A DNA stretch of 64,000 bases from assembly GCA_009836625.1 (NCBI GenBank), contig VXVC01000007.1:583590-647589 (forward strand), given 5' to 3'. The notes under the pieces are model-generated. The model searched no databases and had not been told where the DNA came from. It saw nothing but the letters and a program-made list of their open reading frames with translations. Origin of the DNA: Holophagales bacterium. Its GTDB lineage: Bacteria > Acidobacteriota > Thermoanaerobaculia > Multivoradales > Multivoraceae. Below, piece after piece: positions 33,390 through 42,309 of this stretch (position 1 is the first letter of the stretch; every line of letters starts with the position of its first letter). The translations under genes were made by a program, and so were the position numbers.

Positions 33390-34883
33390 ATGCCCATGCA
33401 GCCCACTCGACGCGACCTTCTGGCCAGGAGCGCCGCGGTGGCGGCCGTGGCCGCACTACCGCCGCTCCGCACCGCCTTCGGTCAGACCGCTCCGGCCGAC
33501 GAGGGCCCCGGCGCCACCGATCTGCAGCGCGACCTCGAACAGGCGATCGCGCGCCACCGGGTCGTCGGCGCGAGCGCGGCCGTCTACCATGGCGGCGAGA
33601 TCGAGACCGCCACGGCCGGGATCCTGAACGCGACCACCGGCGTCGAGGTGACCCCGGACACGGTGATGCACATCGGCTCGATCACCAAGACCCTGAACAC
33701 GACCCTCGTCATGCAACTGGTCGACGAGGGGCTGGTCGACCTCGACGCGCCGGTGCTCGAGTACGTGCCCGACTTCGCGGTCGCCGACCCCGAAGCGACG
33801 CGGGCGATCAAGGTCGGCATGCTGCTCAACCACACGAGCGGCATCGACGGTGAGATGATTCCGGACCACGGCCCCGACCAGGAGGCCATCCGCCAGGCAG
33901 TCGAACGCGCCCGCGATCTCGGTCAACTGTTCGCTCCCGGCGAGGACTGCTCGTACTGCAACACCGCGATGGTGGTCGCCGGCCACGTCGCCGAGCGGGT
34001 GCTCGGGGACAGTTGGTACAACCTGATCGAGGACCGCGTCTTCGGCCGCCTGGGCCTCGAGCACTCGGTCGTCCAGCCGCAGGACGCCCTGCTCCACCGC
34101 GCCTCCATCGGCCACTTCCTCGATCCGGCCACCGGCACGCAGCAGAGGACGTCGCAGGCCTTCCTGCCGCTGAGCTTCGCTCCGGCCGGCTCCACCGCCA
34201 TGATGTCGGCGTCCGACCTGCTCGCTTTCGTCGCCGCCCACCTCCGCGGCGGCGAGGGACTGAACGGCGAGCGCCTGCTCTCCGAGGAAAGCTCGAAGGC
34301 GACGCGCACCGGCACCGCCACGGTCCAGGGGATCGGCGCCGTCCGCTCCTTCGGTCTCGGCTTCATGCTCGGTCCGAACGGCGACTTCGGCCACGGCGGC
34401 GGCGGCCCGGGCATCCTCTCCTGGTTCTCGGCGCACGAGGAGTCCGACTTCGCGATGGTCGTCCTGACCAACTCGGCGCACGGCGGGCTGGTCGCCTTCG
34501 AGCTCGTGAACGCCTGGATGAAGAAGGCCTCCGGCTTCGAGCCGCTGGCGCCGACGCGGTTCCCGGCGCTCGACATCGACATCGATCCGCGGCTCTACGC
34601 CGGCGTCTACGAGGACGTCGCCGCCGAGCACACGGTCACCGAGCGCGACGGCCGCCTGAGCGTCAGCTCCCGCGCCAAGGTCGCCTTCTACGACACGACC
34701 TCGACTGACGCGACGCCGGCCTTCCCGCTTGACCCCGTCGGCGAGCACTCGTTCGTCATCTCCCTGCCGGAGGCGATCGCGGCCACCGCGCCGCAGACTC
34801 TCCTGTCGTTCGTCAATCCGCAGGCCGACGGGCGGATGCGGCACGTCTCGACCGGCGGGAGGCTCTACCTGAGGAGGTCGTAG
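33390..34883 (+). CDS. Tat-exported serine hydrolase, class C beta-lactamase family
   Basis: 497 residues. Twin-arginine signal TRRDLLARSAAVAAVAAL, then the penicillin-binding/beta-lactamase fold: Ser97-Ile-Thr-Lys100 (SxxK), Tyr189-Cys-Asn (YxN) and GHGGGGPG (the KTG-equivalent HxG). Relatives include esterases, D-aminopeptidases and carboxypeptidases; true beta-lactam resistance is unlikely from sequence alone. A C-terminal beta-barrel domain (about 395-497) resembles the lipocalin-like tail of such esterases. It starts eight bases after vapC but is probably unrelated; it ends just before repeat copy C. Confidence 0.9.
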   Translation: MPMQPTRRDLLARSAAVAAVAALPPLRTAFGQTAPADEGPGATDLQRDLEQAIARHRVVGASAAVYHGGEIETATAGILNATTGVEVTPDTVMHIGSITKTLNTTLVMQLVDEGLVDLDAPVLEYVPDFAVADPEATRAIKVGMLLNHTSGIDGEMIPDHGPDQEAIRQAVERARDLGQLFAPGEDCSYCNTAMVVAGHVAERVLGDSWYNLIEDRVFGRLGLEHSVVQPQDALLHRASIGHFLDPATGTQQRTSQAFLPLSFAPAGSTAMMSASDLLAFVAAHLRGGEGLNGERLLSEESSKATRTGTATVQGIGAVRSFGLGFMLGPNGDFGHGGGGPGILSWFSAHEESDFAMVVLTNSAHGGLVAFELVNAWMKKASGFEPLAPTRFPALDIDIDPRLYAGVYEDVAAEHTVTERDGRLSVSSRAKVAFYDTTSTDATPAFPLDPVGEHSFVISLPEAIAATAPQTLLSFVNPQADGRMRHVSTGGRLYLRRS

Positions 34884-34884
34884 A

Positions 34885-34958
34885 GGTCGCCGCTTCGCGG
34901 CGGCGTTCTCCCGCCGGCTACCGCCGGCAGCGGGTCAGAAGACCCGCGCACCCAGTTG
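34885..34958. repeat. Three-hairpin dispersed repeat, copy C
   Basis: CGCCGC-TTC-GCGGCG, then GCCGGC-TACC-GCCGGC, then the GCGGGTC-AGAA-GACCCGC hairpin identical to copies A and B, then GCACCCAGTTG. The first two stems differ in sequence from A and B but still pair, as expected if structure is selected. It lies between the convergent serine-hydrolase and VOC genes, where it could act as a two-way terminator, and supplies the last codons and stop of the VOC gene. Confidence 0.82.
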
Positions 34959-35846
34959 TTGCGACTGTTCCCACTCGGCGCGGATCGCCTCTTCGTCGAA
35001 GCGGAAGTAGGACCGCGGAGGCAGTTGGCCCCAGGTGTTCGAGGCGAAGGTGTCGTCGGGGAAGTGCCGGACCTGGTGGTTCGCCCCGAGGACTTCCATG
35101 TCGGCGAAGAACTCGATGAAGGTGTCCTCCTCCGGCATCCGCCAGTAGGCAAACAGGTTCCGGGCCATGCCGTGGCGGCCGGGTCCCCAGACGATCGGGC
35201 GCCGGTGGGCGGCCAGGTGATCGAGTCCGACCCGCATCTCGCCCCAGTCGGTCAGTTCGAACGCGACGTGGTGGATGTGGGCGTGACCCTTGTCGAGGAA
35301 GGCGAGCACGTGGTGGTCGCGGTCGGCGTGAAGCCAGCAGGCGTCGTCGCCGATCCAGTCGGTGATCTTCAGGCCGAGGGCCTCGACGTACCACTTGACG
35401 GCGCGCGGGGTGTCGGCGGTGAGGTAGTTCACGTGCTGGAGCCGGCGCGGATGGAACCCTGGCAGGGCGTCCGAGTGCTTGCAGACGTCGGGCCGCGGGT
35501 CGTCCGGCGCGACGTGCTCGACGACGGCCACGCCGTTGCCGTCCGGGTCGGCGGTGCGGAGCCCGAACCGGCCGGCCGGCAGATCGAACGGCACGGCGAG
35601 CGTTCCGGCGCCCGAGAGCCGGTCGCCGGCCTCGGCCAGGGTCACGCCGGCTTCGAGTTCGTAGGCGATGTAGTCGACGCAGCCTCGCTCGCCGGCGGTC
35701 AGGCGGACGCAGAAGTCCTCGTAGGCGCAGCGGAGCAGGGCGCCGTCGCCCGCGGCCGGGCTGAGGCCGAGCAGCCGCTGCCAGCGCGCCGAGGCCTCGG
35801 CGAGATCGGTGACGGTGAGGCCGACGTGGTGAATGCCGCGAATCAC
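34935..35846 (-). CDS. Two-domain VOC-family extradiol dioxygenase-like protein
   Basis: 303 residues from GTG 35846, which overlaps the ALDH stop and has GGAGG nearby. Two vicinal-oxygen-chelate modules: residues 1-112 (IHHVGLTVTD...VAVVEHV) and 135-250. The Fe(II) ligand set of type I extradiol enzymes is present in the second module: His138 (LQHVNYL), His192/193 (HIHHVAFEL) and Glu245 (DTFIEFFAD). It should cleave a catechol-type ring beside the two hydroxyls. With the neighbouring ALDH and FAH genes it recalls the HpaD/HpaE/HpaG part of homoprotocatechuate meta-cleavage. The last residues (LGARVF) come from repeat copy C. Last gene of the thirteen-gene run. Confidence 0.9.
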   Translation of the reverse strand: MIRGIHHVGLTVTDLAEASARWQRLLGLSPAAGDGALLRCAYEDFCVRLTAGERGCVDYIAYELEAGVTLAEAGDRLSGAGTLAVPFDLPAGRFGLRTADPDGNGVAVVEHVAPDDPRPDVCKHSDALPGFHPRRLQHVNYLTADTPRAVKWYVEALGLKITDWIGDDACWLHADRDHHVLAFLDKGHAHIHHVAFELTDWGEMRVGLDHLAAHRRPIVWGPGRHGMARNLFAYWRMPEEDTFIEFFADMEVLGANHQVRHFPDDTFASNTWGQLPPRSYFRFDEEAIRAEWEQSQQLGARVF

Positions 35847-37327
35847 GAGCCACCTCCTGTCCCGGTGGCTGCGAACGCGGCAGTGCGTTCGCAGACCGTC
35901 TTCACGTCGCAGTAGAAGTCGAACGAATGGCGGCCGCCCTCGCGGCCGATGCCGGAGTGCTTCGTGCCGCCGAAGGGCGTCTCGAGGTCGCGGACGTAGA
36001 AGCAGTTCACCCAGATCGTGCCGGCGCTGATCCGGCGCGAGAGCCGGCCCGCGCGGGACTCGTCGCCGGTGAAGATCATCGCGGCGAGCCCGTACTCGGT
36101 CGACTCGGAAAGGGCGATCGCCTCCTCGTCGCCCTCGAACGTCTGCAGGGTCAGCACCGGCCCGAACACCTCCTCGCGCAGGATGTCGGCGCCGACGGGC
36201 ACGTCGGCGAACAGCGTCGGCGGGTAGTAGAGCCCGCCGCTGCCCTTGCCGCCGAAGCGGAGCGCCGCGCCCTGGGCCAGCGCCTTCTTGACGTGCGCCT
36301 CGACGCGCGCGAGCGCCCGCGGGTGGATCAGCGGACCGTAGGTCGTCTCGGCCTCCCGGGGATCGCCGACCCGGATCGCCTCGACTTCCGCCAGGAACCG
36401 CTCCATGAAGGCGTCGAGGCAGCTCCGCTCCACCAGCAACCGGGTGCCGGCCAGACAGACCTGACCCGAGTTGTCGTACTGGTAGGCCGCGGTGCGGGCG
36501 GCGGCCTCCAGGTCGGCGTCGGCGAAGACGAGGAAGGGCGACTTGCCGCCAAGCTCGAAGGAAACGGGGGTCAACTCCGCCGCGGCCGCGGCGCCGACCG
36601 TGCGGGCGGTCGCCGGCGATCCGGTGAAGGCGATCCGGTCGACGCCGGCGTGGCCGGTCAGCAGCGCGCCGGTCTCCGGCCCGCCGTGGACGATGTTGAG
36701 CACCCCGGGCGGCAGTCCCGCTTCCTCCGCCAGGTCGCCGAGCAGCGAGCAGGTCAGCGGCGCCCACTCCGGCGGCTTGAGAACGACGGTGTTGCCCGCG
36801 GCGAGGGCCGGGCCGACCCGCCAGGTCGCCAGCATGAAGGGCGCGTTCCACGGCGTCGACACGGCGACGACGCCGGCCGGGTCGTGCCGGACCGTGTTCC
36901 GCTCGCCGCCATGCAGGGTGCGGGGCGCCTCCGCCAGGCGCGACACCGCGTACTCGGCGAAGAAGCGGAAGTTCATGCCGCCGCGCGGGATCACCCGCTC
37001 GCGCATCGCCTCCAGCAGCGAACCGTTGTCGACCGTCTCGACCTGGGCGATCTCGGCGGCCCGCCGTTCGACCCCGGCAGCCAGGCGCAGCAGGTACGGC
37101 GCGCGCCCCTCCGGTCCCAGCGCCGCCCAATCCGCGAAGGCTAAGCGCGCCGCGTCGACGGCGGCGTCGACCTCCACCGCCCCCGCTTCGGGAAACTCGG
37201 CCAGCTTCCATTCCCAGTCGATCGGCGAGCGGACCTCGAAGCCGGCGCCGGCGCCGACCCGGCGGCCGCCGATCAGGTGGTCGGTCGGAACCGCGACGCC
37301 CTCGACGTCGACGCGCTCGACCGTCAC
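35843..37327 (-). CDS. NAD(P)-dependent aldehyde dehydrogenase
   Basis: 494 residues, standard ALDH length. Catalytic set: Asn161 (TPWNAP), Lys184 (VLKPPEW), Glu258 (FELGGKSP), Cys291 (NSGQVCLAGTR) and EEVFGPVL. It oxidises an aldehyde to the acid. Between an extradiol dioxygenase and an FAH-family gene it fits a semialdehyde dehydrogenase of the HpaE type (after ring cleavage), but beside a PuuA/PuuD-like pair it could equally play the PuuC role on a gamma-glutamyl aminoaldehyde. GTG 37327 overlaps the FAH stop (GTGA). Confidence 0.93.
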   Translation of the reverse strand: MTVERVDVEGVAVPTDHLIGGRRVGAGAGFEVRSPIDWEWKLAEFPEAGAVEVDAAVDAARLAFADWAALGPEGRAPYLLRLAAGVERRAAEIAQVETVDNGSLLEAMRERVIPRGGMNFRFFAEYAVSRLAEAPRTLHGGERNTVRHDPAGVVAVSTPWNAPFMLATWRVGPALAAGNTVVLKPPEWAPLTCSLLGDLAEEAGLPPGVLNIVHGGPETGALLTGHAGVDRIAFTGSPATARTVGAAAAAELTPVSFELGGKSPFLVFADADLEAAARTAAYQYDNSGQVCLAGTRLLVERSCLDAFMERFLAEVEAIRVGDPREAETTYGPLIHPRALARVEAHVKKALAQGAALRFGGKGSGGLYYPPTLFADVPVGADILREEVFGPVLTLQTFEGDEEAIALSESTEYGLAAMIFTGDESRAGRLSRRISAGTIWVNCFYVRDLETPFGGTKHSGIGREGGRHSFDFYCDVKTVCERTAAFAATGTGGGS

Positions 37328-38115
37328 GAGTCCGCCGCCTCCGCCGCCGCGACGATCTCCGCCTCGTCCTCCGGTACGCAGAGCGCGACGTGCAGCGTGT
37401 TGCCGGTCACCTGGGGCTGCTCGCCGACCGGCTGCAGGTCCCGGTCCAGCTCGACGATCGGGTTGCGCAGGGTGCCGATTTCGTCACACTGCACCTCGAC
37501 CACGTCGCCTGGCTCGACCGGCCGCGAGTTCGCCGGCGTGCCGGTCATGATGACGTCGCCGGGTTCGAGCGTGATCAGCCGGCTCAGGTCGGCGACCTGG
37601 TAGGCGAACGAGAACAGGAGGTCTTCGCCCGTGTTCCCCTCCTGCACCACCTCGCCGTTGACCAGGGTGCGCAGCGTCAGGTCGTTCGGGTCGACATCGC
37701 CGGCATCGACCAGGGCCGGGCCCATCGGCCCGAAGCCGTCCTGACCCTTGACCCGCAGCATCGAGCCGCGGTCGGCGTGCCGGAAGTCGTGGATGCCGAA
37801 GTCGTTGACCAGCGTGTAGCCGCGGACGTAGTCGAGCGCCTCCTCGATCGCCACGCCGGTCGCCCGCCGGCCGATGACGACCGCGAACTCCCCCTCGTAG
37901 TTCAGGAAGCGGCAGCCGCGCGGCCGCGCCACCGGCGCCTCGTGGGCGCTCAGCGACGACGTGGGCTTCATGAAGTAGGACGGCACCTCCGGGATGCGCT
38001 CCATCTGGTACTCGACGCAGCGCGAGCGGTAGCTCAGGTGGACGCCGATGATCTTCGACGGCGGATCGATCGGAGGCAGCCAGGTGCCGTCGTCCAATCG
38101 GCGTTCATGTCTCAT
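37324..38115 (-). CDS. FAH-family hydrolase/isomerase (HpaG-like)
   Basis: 263 residues. The fumarylacetoacetate-hydrolase fold is shown by KIIGVHLSYRSRCVE, the metal site Glu74/Glu76 (NYEGEFAVVIG), Asp105 (LVNDFG), and the late ITLEPGDVIMTGTPANSRPVEPGD. Members of this subgroup hydrolyse or decarboxylate/isomerise 2-oxo-diene acids formed after meta-cleavage. ATG 38115 overlaps the preceding stop. It is not the maleyl/fumarylacetoacetase one would expect beside hmgA, which lies 35 kb away. Confidence 0.9.
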   Translation of the reverse strand: MRHERRLDDGTWLPPIDPPSKIIGVHLSYRSRCVEYQMERIPEVPSYFMKPTSSLSAHEAPVARPRGCRFLNYEGEFAVVIGRRATGVAIEEALDYVRGYTLVNDFGIHDFRHADRGSMLRVKGQDGFGPMGPALVDAGDVDPNDLTLRTLVNGEVVQEGNTGEDLLFSFAYQVADLSRLITLEPGDVIMTGTPANSRPVEPGDVVEVQCDEIGTLRNPIVELDRDLQPVGEQPQVTGNTLHVALCVPEDEAEIVAAAEAADS

Positions 38116-38915
38116 CGCAGTTGCTCCCGGTCGTGCGGGCCGACGACCTCCACGCCGTCGACGCTGTAGGCGAAGGAGAACCGGAAGCCCCGGTGCACCT
38201 CGCGCGGCGCGATCGCCTGCAGATCCTCCAGCGTGTTCTCACCGAAGGCCAGCGTGGCCGGCCCTTCCCAGATCTCGGTCGAGTCCCGGTCGTAGCCGCC
38301 CGCGCGGACCATCTCGAACACGGTGGGTTCGAGCCCGGCGGCGGCCGGAAAGTGGCGCGTGTTGAACATCGGCGGAGCGTTCACCGTCGGCCCCGTCTCG
38401 CTGATCCCCTCGAGCTCGACGACGGCGCGGACGATCTGGCGGTCGTTGGCGGTGCAGGTCGCGCCGAAGCGGGTTCCGGGCGCGAGCCGGCACGCCGCCT
38501 TGCCGACCTCGAAACTGCGCGTCATGTGGATCGAGCCGAGCTTCTTCGGGAAGCCCTGCACCCAGCCGCGGAACATCGCGAAGTCCTTGTCGACCCAGAT
38601 GTAGACGCAGCGCGAGACCGGCTCGCCCCGAAAGCTGGCGCCGACGACGATGAAGCACTCCTTGTACTGGGACTGGATCGGGTCCTCCAGCTCGTGCAGG
38701 TCGTCGGAGCAGGACTGCCAGTCGGCGAAGATGACGCAGGCCATGTCCGGCCGCTCGGCGGGTTCGAGCTCCGCCGGCAGCAGGGCCGTGATGGCGTCAG
38801 CATCGGTGCTGTACTCGACGATCAGGAAGTCGCAGGAGTAGTGCCAGGGCGGCGCCGGCACGAGGCCGCCGCGACCGCTGGCGGAGAGGGGGCCGCTGTA
38901 GCCCTTGAGTGGCAT
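38112..38915 (-). CDS. Acetoacetate-decarboxylase-family protein
   Basis: 267 residues. The core GWVQGFPKKLGSIHMTRSF holds the Lys-Lys pair (Lys124/Lys125) that corresponds to the Schiff-base Lys and its neighbour in acetoacetate decarboxylase. ECFIVVGASFRGEPV and the terminal FRFSFAYSVDGVEVVG fit the family. Besides beta-keto acid decarboxylation, relatives do aldolase or hydratase chemistry on 2-oxo acids. In this cluster it could decarboxylate or process a ring-cleavage product. ATG 38915 follows the amidotransferase gene by 13 bases. Confidence 0.85.
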   Translation of the reverse strand: MPLKGYSGPLSASGRGGLVPAPPWHYSCDFLIVEYSTDADAITALLPAELEPAERPDMACVIFADWQSCSDDLHELEDPIQSQYKECFIVVGASFRGEPVSRCVYIWVDKDFAMFRGWVQGFPKKLGSIHMTRSFEVGKAACRLAPGTRFGATCTANDRQIVRAVVELEGISETGPTVNAPPMFNTRHFPAAAGLEPTVFEMVRAGGYDRDSTEIWEGPATLAFGENTLEDLQAIAPREVHRGFRFSFAYSVDGVEVVGPHDREQLR

Positions 38916-38928
38916 GTCGCCTAAGTCC

Positions 38929-39705
38929 TCAGACCGTTGATGGATGGGATGAGCAGAAGTCGACGAGGGCGCCGAACAGCCGACCGCCGTCCTCCCGCGC
39001 GGTGACCTCGGGGTGCCACTGCACGCCGAGGCAGAACGGAAGCCGGGGATCCTCCAGCGCCTCGATCACGCCGTCCGGCGCGGTCGCGGCCACGCGGAGC
39101 CCCTCACCCAGCCGGCCGGCGCCCTGGTGATGGTGCGAAGCGATCTCGACCTCGCCCTCATCCACGCTCGCCTCCATCGCCGCCGCCAGGTGCGTCCCCG
39201 GCTCGATCGTCACCATGTGCCGCGTGAACTCGCCCAGCACGTCGCGGTGAGGCTTCATGTCGAGCCGGTCGCCGAGGTGCTGTTCCAGGTCGCCGCCGTA
39301 GAGGATGTTCAGGAGCTGGAAACCGCGGCAGATCCCCAGGATCGGCATCCGGCGTTCGAGCGCGGCGCGGCCGATCGCCAGTTCGACCCGATCGCGCATC
39401 TCGTCGTGCTCGTCGTTCTCCGGGTGCGGTTCCGCGCCGTAGATCCCCGCGTCGAAGTCCTTGCCGCCCATGAAGACGATGCCGTCGAGGTCGTCGAGCG
39501 CGGCCCCGGGTTCCTCGTCGTACGGCTCGACGCTGGGGATGATGACCGGCGCCCCGCCGGCGGCCGCGATCGCCGAGACGTAGTCGTGCGGGACCATCGA
39601 GACGACCTCGTCCCACGGGCCGATGATCGCGTCCCGGACGTCGCCGACGATGCCGATCCGCGGCCGCCGGCCACGCCCCGAGTTGTCCGCCGCGCCTGCG
39701 CTCAT
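38929..39705 (-). CDS. Class I glutamine amidotransferase, gamma-glutamyl hydrolase type (PuuD-like)
   Basis: 258 residues. The catalytic triad is Cys126 (LGICRGFQ), His231 and Glu233 (VQWHPEV). Conserved FMGGKDFDAGIYG and SHHHQ (substrate site) place it in the gamma-glutamyl-gamma-aminobutyrate hydrolase group, which removes a gamma-glutamyl group at the end of the Puu pathway; the same family removes it from gamma-glutamylanilide in aniline degradation. ATG 39705 overlaps the P450 stop (ATGA); the longer upstream frame is only a shadow of the P450. Confidence 0.91.
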   Translation of the reverse strand: MSAGAADNSGRGRRPRIGIVGDVRDAIIGPWDEVVSMVPHDYVSAIAAAGGAPVIIPSVEPYDEEPGAALDDLDGIVFMGGKDFDAGIYGAEPHPENDEHDEMRDRVELAIGRAALERRMPILGICRGFQLLNILYGGDLEQHLGDRLDMKPHRDVLGEFTRHMVTIEPGTHLAAAMEASVDEGEVEIASHHHQGAGRLGEGLRVAATAPDGVIEALEDPRLPFCLGVQWHPEVTAREDGGRLFGALVDFCSSHPSTV

Positions 39706-40952
39706 CGGTAGCGAACTCCCATGTGCTTGATGCCGTTGAAGAAGTTGGAGCGCAGCCGCTCCGGCCCCGAGACCAGTTCGAGGCGGTCGAGATGGGGCCG
39801 CAGCTCCTCCAGCGCGATCTTGATCTCGAGCCGCGCCAGGTACGCGCCCAGGCAGAAGTGCGGCCCGATGCCGAAGGTCAGGTGCCGGTTCGGCTTGCGG
39901 CCGACGTCGAATCGGTTGGGTTCCTCGAACACGTCCTCGTCCCGGTTCGCGCTCGTGTACCACATCGCGACCTTGTCGCCGGCGCGGATGACCTCGCCGC
40001 GCATCTCGACGTCCTCGGTGGCCGTGCGGCGGAAGTGGTGAACCGCCGTCACCGTCCGCAGCACCTCGTCGGCGGCGGTTGTCGCGAGGTCCTCGCCGCC
40101 GGCGACGACGCGCGCCGCCTGGTCGGGGTGACGCAGCAGCTCGTACATGCCGCCCGACAGCGAGTGGCGCGTCGTCTCGTTGCCCGCTGCCGCCAGCAGC
40201 AGGAAGTAGAGGTCGAACTCATGCGGCGTGAGCGGCTCGCCGTCGACCTCGGCGAACACCAGGTCGGTCACGATGTCGTCGCGGGGTTCGGCGCGGCGCT
40301 GGGCCGCCAGCTTCCGCCCGTACTCGAACATCTCGAGACTCGCCGGGCTCGAGAACGGCAGGTGCTTGAAGCGCTCCCGCTCCGTCTCGTAGTCGTCGAC
40401 GTACTCCGGGTCGGTCGCGCCGAGGATGCGGTTGCCGATATCGACGATCAGCCGCCGGTCCTCCTGGGGCGCGCCCAGCATCTCCGCGAACACCCGCATG
40501 GGCAGCTCGACCGCCACGTCGTCGACGAAGTCGAAGTCGCCCCGGGCGATCGCGGCCTCCAGGATGCCCCGAAACAGTTGCCGGATGTGGTCCGAGAAGG
40601 CCGTGAGCGCCCGCGGCAGGAAACGCTTGCTGATCAGCGAACGCAGCTTGTAGTGGCGCGGCGGATCCATGTCGATCATCGACTTGCGCGCCTCGACGTG
40701 CTCCGGCTCCAGGTCCTCGAGCGAGGTGCCGCCGACTTCGGACGAGAACCGCTTCGGGTCCTTCGAAACCCGGACGACGTCCTCGTGACGCGTGATCGAC
40801 CAGAAGCCAGGCCCCTTCGGCTCCGGCTGCCAGTACACGGGCGCCTCCGCCCGCAGGCGGGCGAACCACTCGTGCGGCACGCCGCGAGCGAACCGGTCGT
40901 GATCGCAGAGGTCGATCCCGGCCGCGAGCGAGGCGTTGGCTGCGTGCGCCAC
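39702..40952 (-). CDS. Cytochrome P450 monooxygenase
   Basis: 416 residues, soluble bacterial class. I-helix AAAGNETTR (acid/alcohol replaced by Asn-Glu), K-helix ExxR region (DEVLRTVTAVHHFRRT) and the heme loop FGIGPHFCLGAYLARLEI with axial Cys367. No ferredoxin or reductase gene is adjacent, so electrons must come from elsewhere. It probably hydroxylates a small hydrophobic or amine substrate, or its gamma-glutamyl derivative. GTG 40952 opens the frame 11 bases after the glutamine-synthetase-like gene; the RBS is weak. Confidence 0.94.
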   Translation of the reverse strand: MAHAANASLAAGIDLCDHDRFARGVPHEWFARLRAEAPVYWQPEPKGPGFWSITRHEDVVRVSKDPKRFSSEVGGTSLEDLEPEHVEARKSMIDMDPPRHYKLRSLISKRFLPRALTAFSDHIRQLFRGILEAAIARGDFDFVDDVAVELPMRVFAEMLGAPQEDRRLIVDIGNRILGATDPEYVDDYETERERFKHLPFSSPASLEMFEYGRKLAAQRRAEPRDDIVTDLVFAEVDGEPLTPHEFDLYFLLLAAAGNETTRHSLSGGMYELLRHPDQAARVVAGGEDLATTAADEVLRTVTAVHHFRRTATEDVEMRGEVIRAGDKVAMWYTSANRDEDVFEEPNRFDVGRKPNRHLTFGIGPHFCLGAYLARLEIKIALEELRPHLDRLELVSGPERLRSNFFNGIKHMGVRYR

Positions 40953-40963
40953 CGACTCGACGC

Positions 40964-42280
40964 CTAGAGTTGAATCCTGTACTCGTTGCGCTCCCAGTCG
41001 GTCACCCAGCCGTGGTAGCGCTCGAGTTCGAAGCGCTTGAGGGTCAGGAAGGCGTCGACGATCTCGCGGCCGACGCCGTCGCAGAGCAGTTCGTCGGCCT
41101 CCAGCGCGTCGAGGGCCTGGTCGAGGGAGCTCGGCAGCGAGGCAAGATCCTCCCGCCGGTAGGCGTCGCCCGCGGTCCGCTCGGGCGCCTCGAGTTCCCG
41201 GCGCAGGCCGTCGAGCCCGGCCTGGAGCAGCGCGCCGATCGCCAGGTGGCAGTTCGCCGTGCCGTCGCCGACGCGGATCTCCAGGCGGGCCGCCTTGCCG
41301 CGCTCTGGCGGCACGCGGACGAAGGTCGTCCGGTTGTCGAGGCCCCAGGAGACGTTGATCGGCGCCAGCGAATCGGGCGCAATCCGCTTGAACGCGTTGA
41401 CCGTCGGATTGAGGAATGCCATCAGCGCCCCGGCGTGCTCCAGCACGCCGGCGATGAACGAGAGCGCGGCCGCGCTCAGGCCGTCCGGGCCCGCCGGATC
41501 GCCGATCCGGTTGGCGCCGTCACCGTCCTGGAGCGACACGTGCAGATGGAGCCCCGAACCGCCCTGGTCGTTGAACGGCCGGCCCATGAACGTGGCGCGC
41601 ATCTCCTCCAGCACCGCCATCTCCTTGACGGTCGCCTTGAGACGGAAAGCCCGGTCGGCGGCGTCGAGGGCGGGACCGTGGCGGAGGTTGATCTCGTACT
41701 GCGAGTTCATGAACTCGTGGTTCGCGGCGTAGGCGCCCAGGCCCATCCCGGCGCAGGCGTGGAGCATCCGGCCCGAGATGCCGCCCGGGTCGCTCTCGGC
41801 GCCGACGGTGTAGACCCGCGACAGCGTGTCGACGTAGCGGACCGCGCCCTCCGGGGCAGCGTCGTCGGGCTTGAACAGGAAGAACTCGAGCTCCGGGCCG
41901 ACGATCGGCAAAAGATCCAGTTCGGCGAGGCCGTCCGCCGCCCGCCGCACCGCGCCGCGCGGGTCGAACGGATGGGGGTTGCCCTCTTCATCGACCAGGT
42001 CCACCAGGCAGGCGGCGATGTCCGGCGCCCACGGCAGCGCCGCGGCGGTCGAGAGATCCGGCCGTGCGAAGAAGTCCGGGTAACCGATCTCGCCGCCCAT
42101 CACCGGCGTGTGCGCCAGGTCGGTGGTCATGATCGCCGAGCAGAAGGCGACCCCGCCCTCGATCTCGTGGCCGGCGTCGGCGAGCACCAGGTCCTTGCCG
42201 CGGGCGATCCCGTGGAGATCGGGGTACATTACCCGCAGTGTCTTCGCACCCTGCTCGGCCAGACGTTCGATGTCGCTCAT
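40964..42280 (-). CDS. Glutamine-synthetase-family gamma-glutamylamine synthetase (PuuA-like)
   Basis: 438 residues, shorter than GlnA. Catalytic blocks: VGPELEFFLF (metal Glu pair), EFMNSQYEIN, GSGLHLHVSL, LNPTVNAFKRI, and RLEIRVGDGTANCHLAIGA. The loop carrying the GlnA adenylylation Tyr is not recognisable. Enzymes of this group ligate glutamate to amines (putrescine, isopropylamine, anilines) using ATP. Its place beside a PuuD-like hydrolase and an APC permease supports amine activation rather than nitrogen assimilation. ATG 42280 has AGGGAAGGA before it; 29 bases after the permease. Confidence 0.91.
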   Translation of the reverse strand: MSDIERLAEQGAKTLRVMYPDLHGIARGKDLVLADAGHEIEGGVAFCSAIMTTDLAHTPVMGGEIGYPDFFARPDLSTAAALPWAPDIAACLVDLVDEEGNPHPFDPRGAVRRAADGLAELDLLPIVGPELEFFLFKPDDAAPEGAVRYVDTLSRVYTVGAESDPGGISGRMLHACAGMGLGAYAANHEFMNSQYEINLRHGPALDAADRAFRLKATVKEMAVLEEMRATFMGRPFNDQGGSGLHLHVSLQDGDGANRIGDPAGPDGLSAAALSFIAGVLEHAGALMAFLNPTVNAFKRIAPDSLAPINVSWGLDNRTTFVRVPPERGKAARLEIRVGDGTANCHLAIGALLQAGLDGLRRELEAPERTAGDAYRREDLASLPSSLDQALDALEADELLCDGVGREIVDAFLTLKRFELERYHGWVTDWERNEYRIQL

Positions 42281-42309
42281 GGTCCTTCCCTCTTAGGGGT
42301 CGCGGACTC

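Noticed and set aside
34935..37211. A 758-codon frame extending the VOC gene upstream through the ALDH gene
   Set aside because: The upstream part is a frame-shifted shadow of the ALDH; the VOC domain begins at GTG 35846 with GGAGG and a GTGA overlap.
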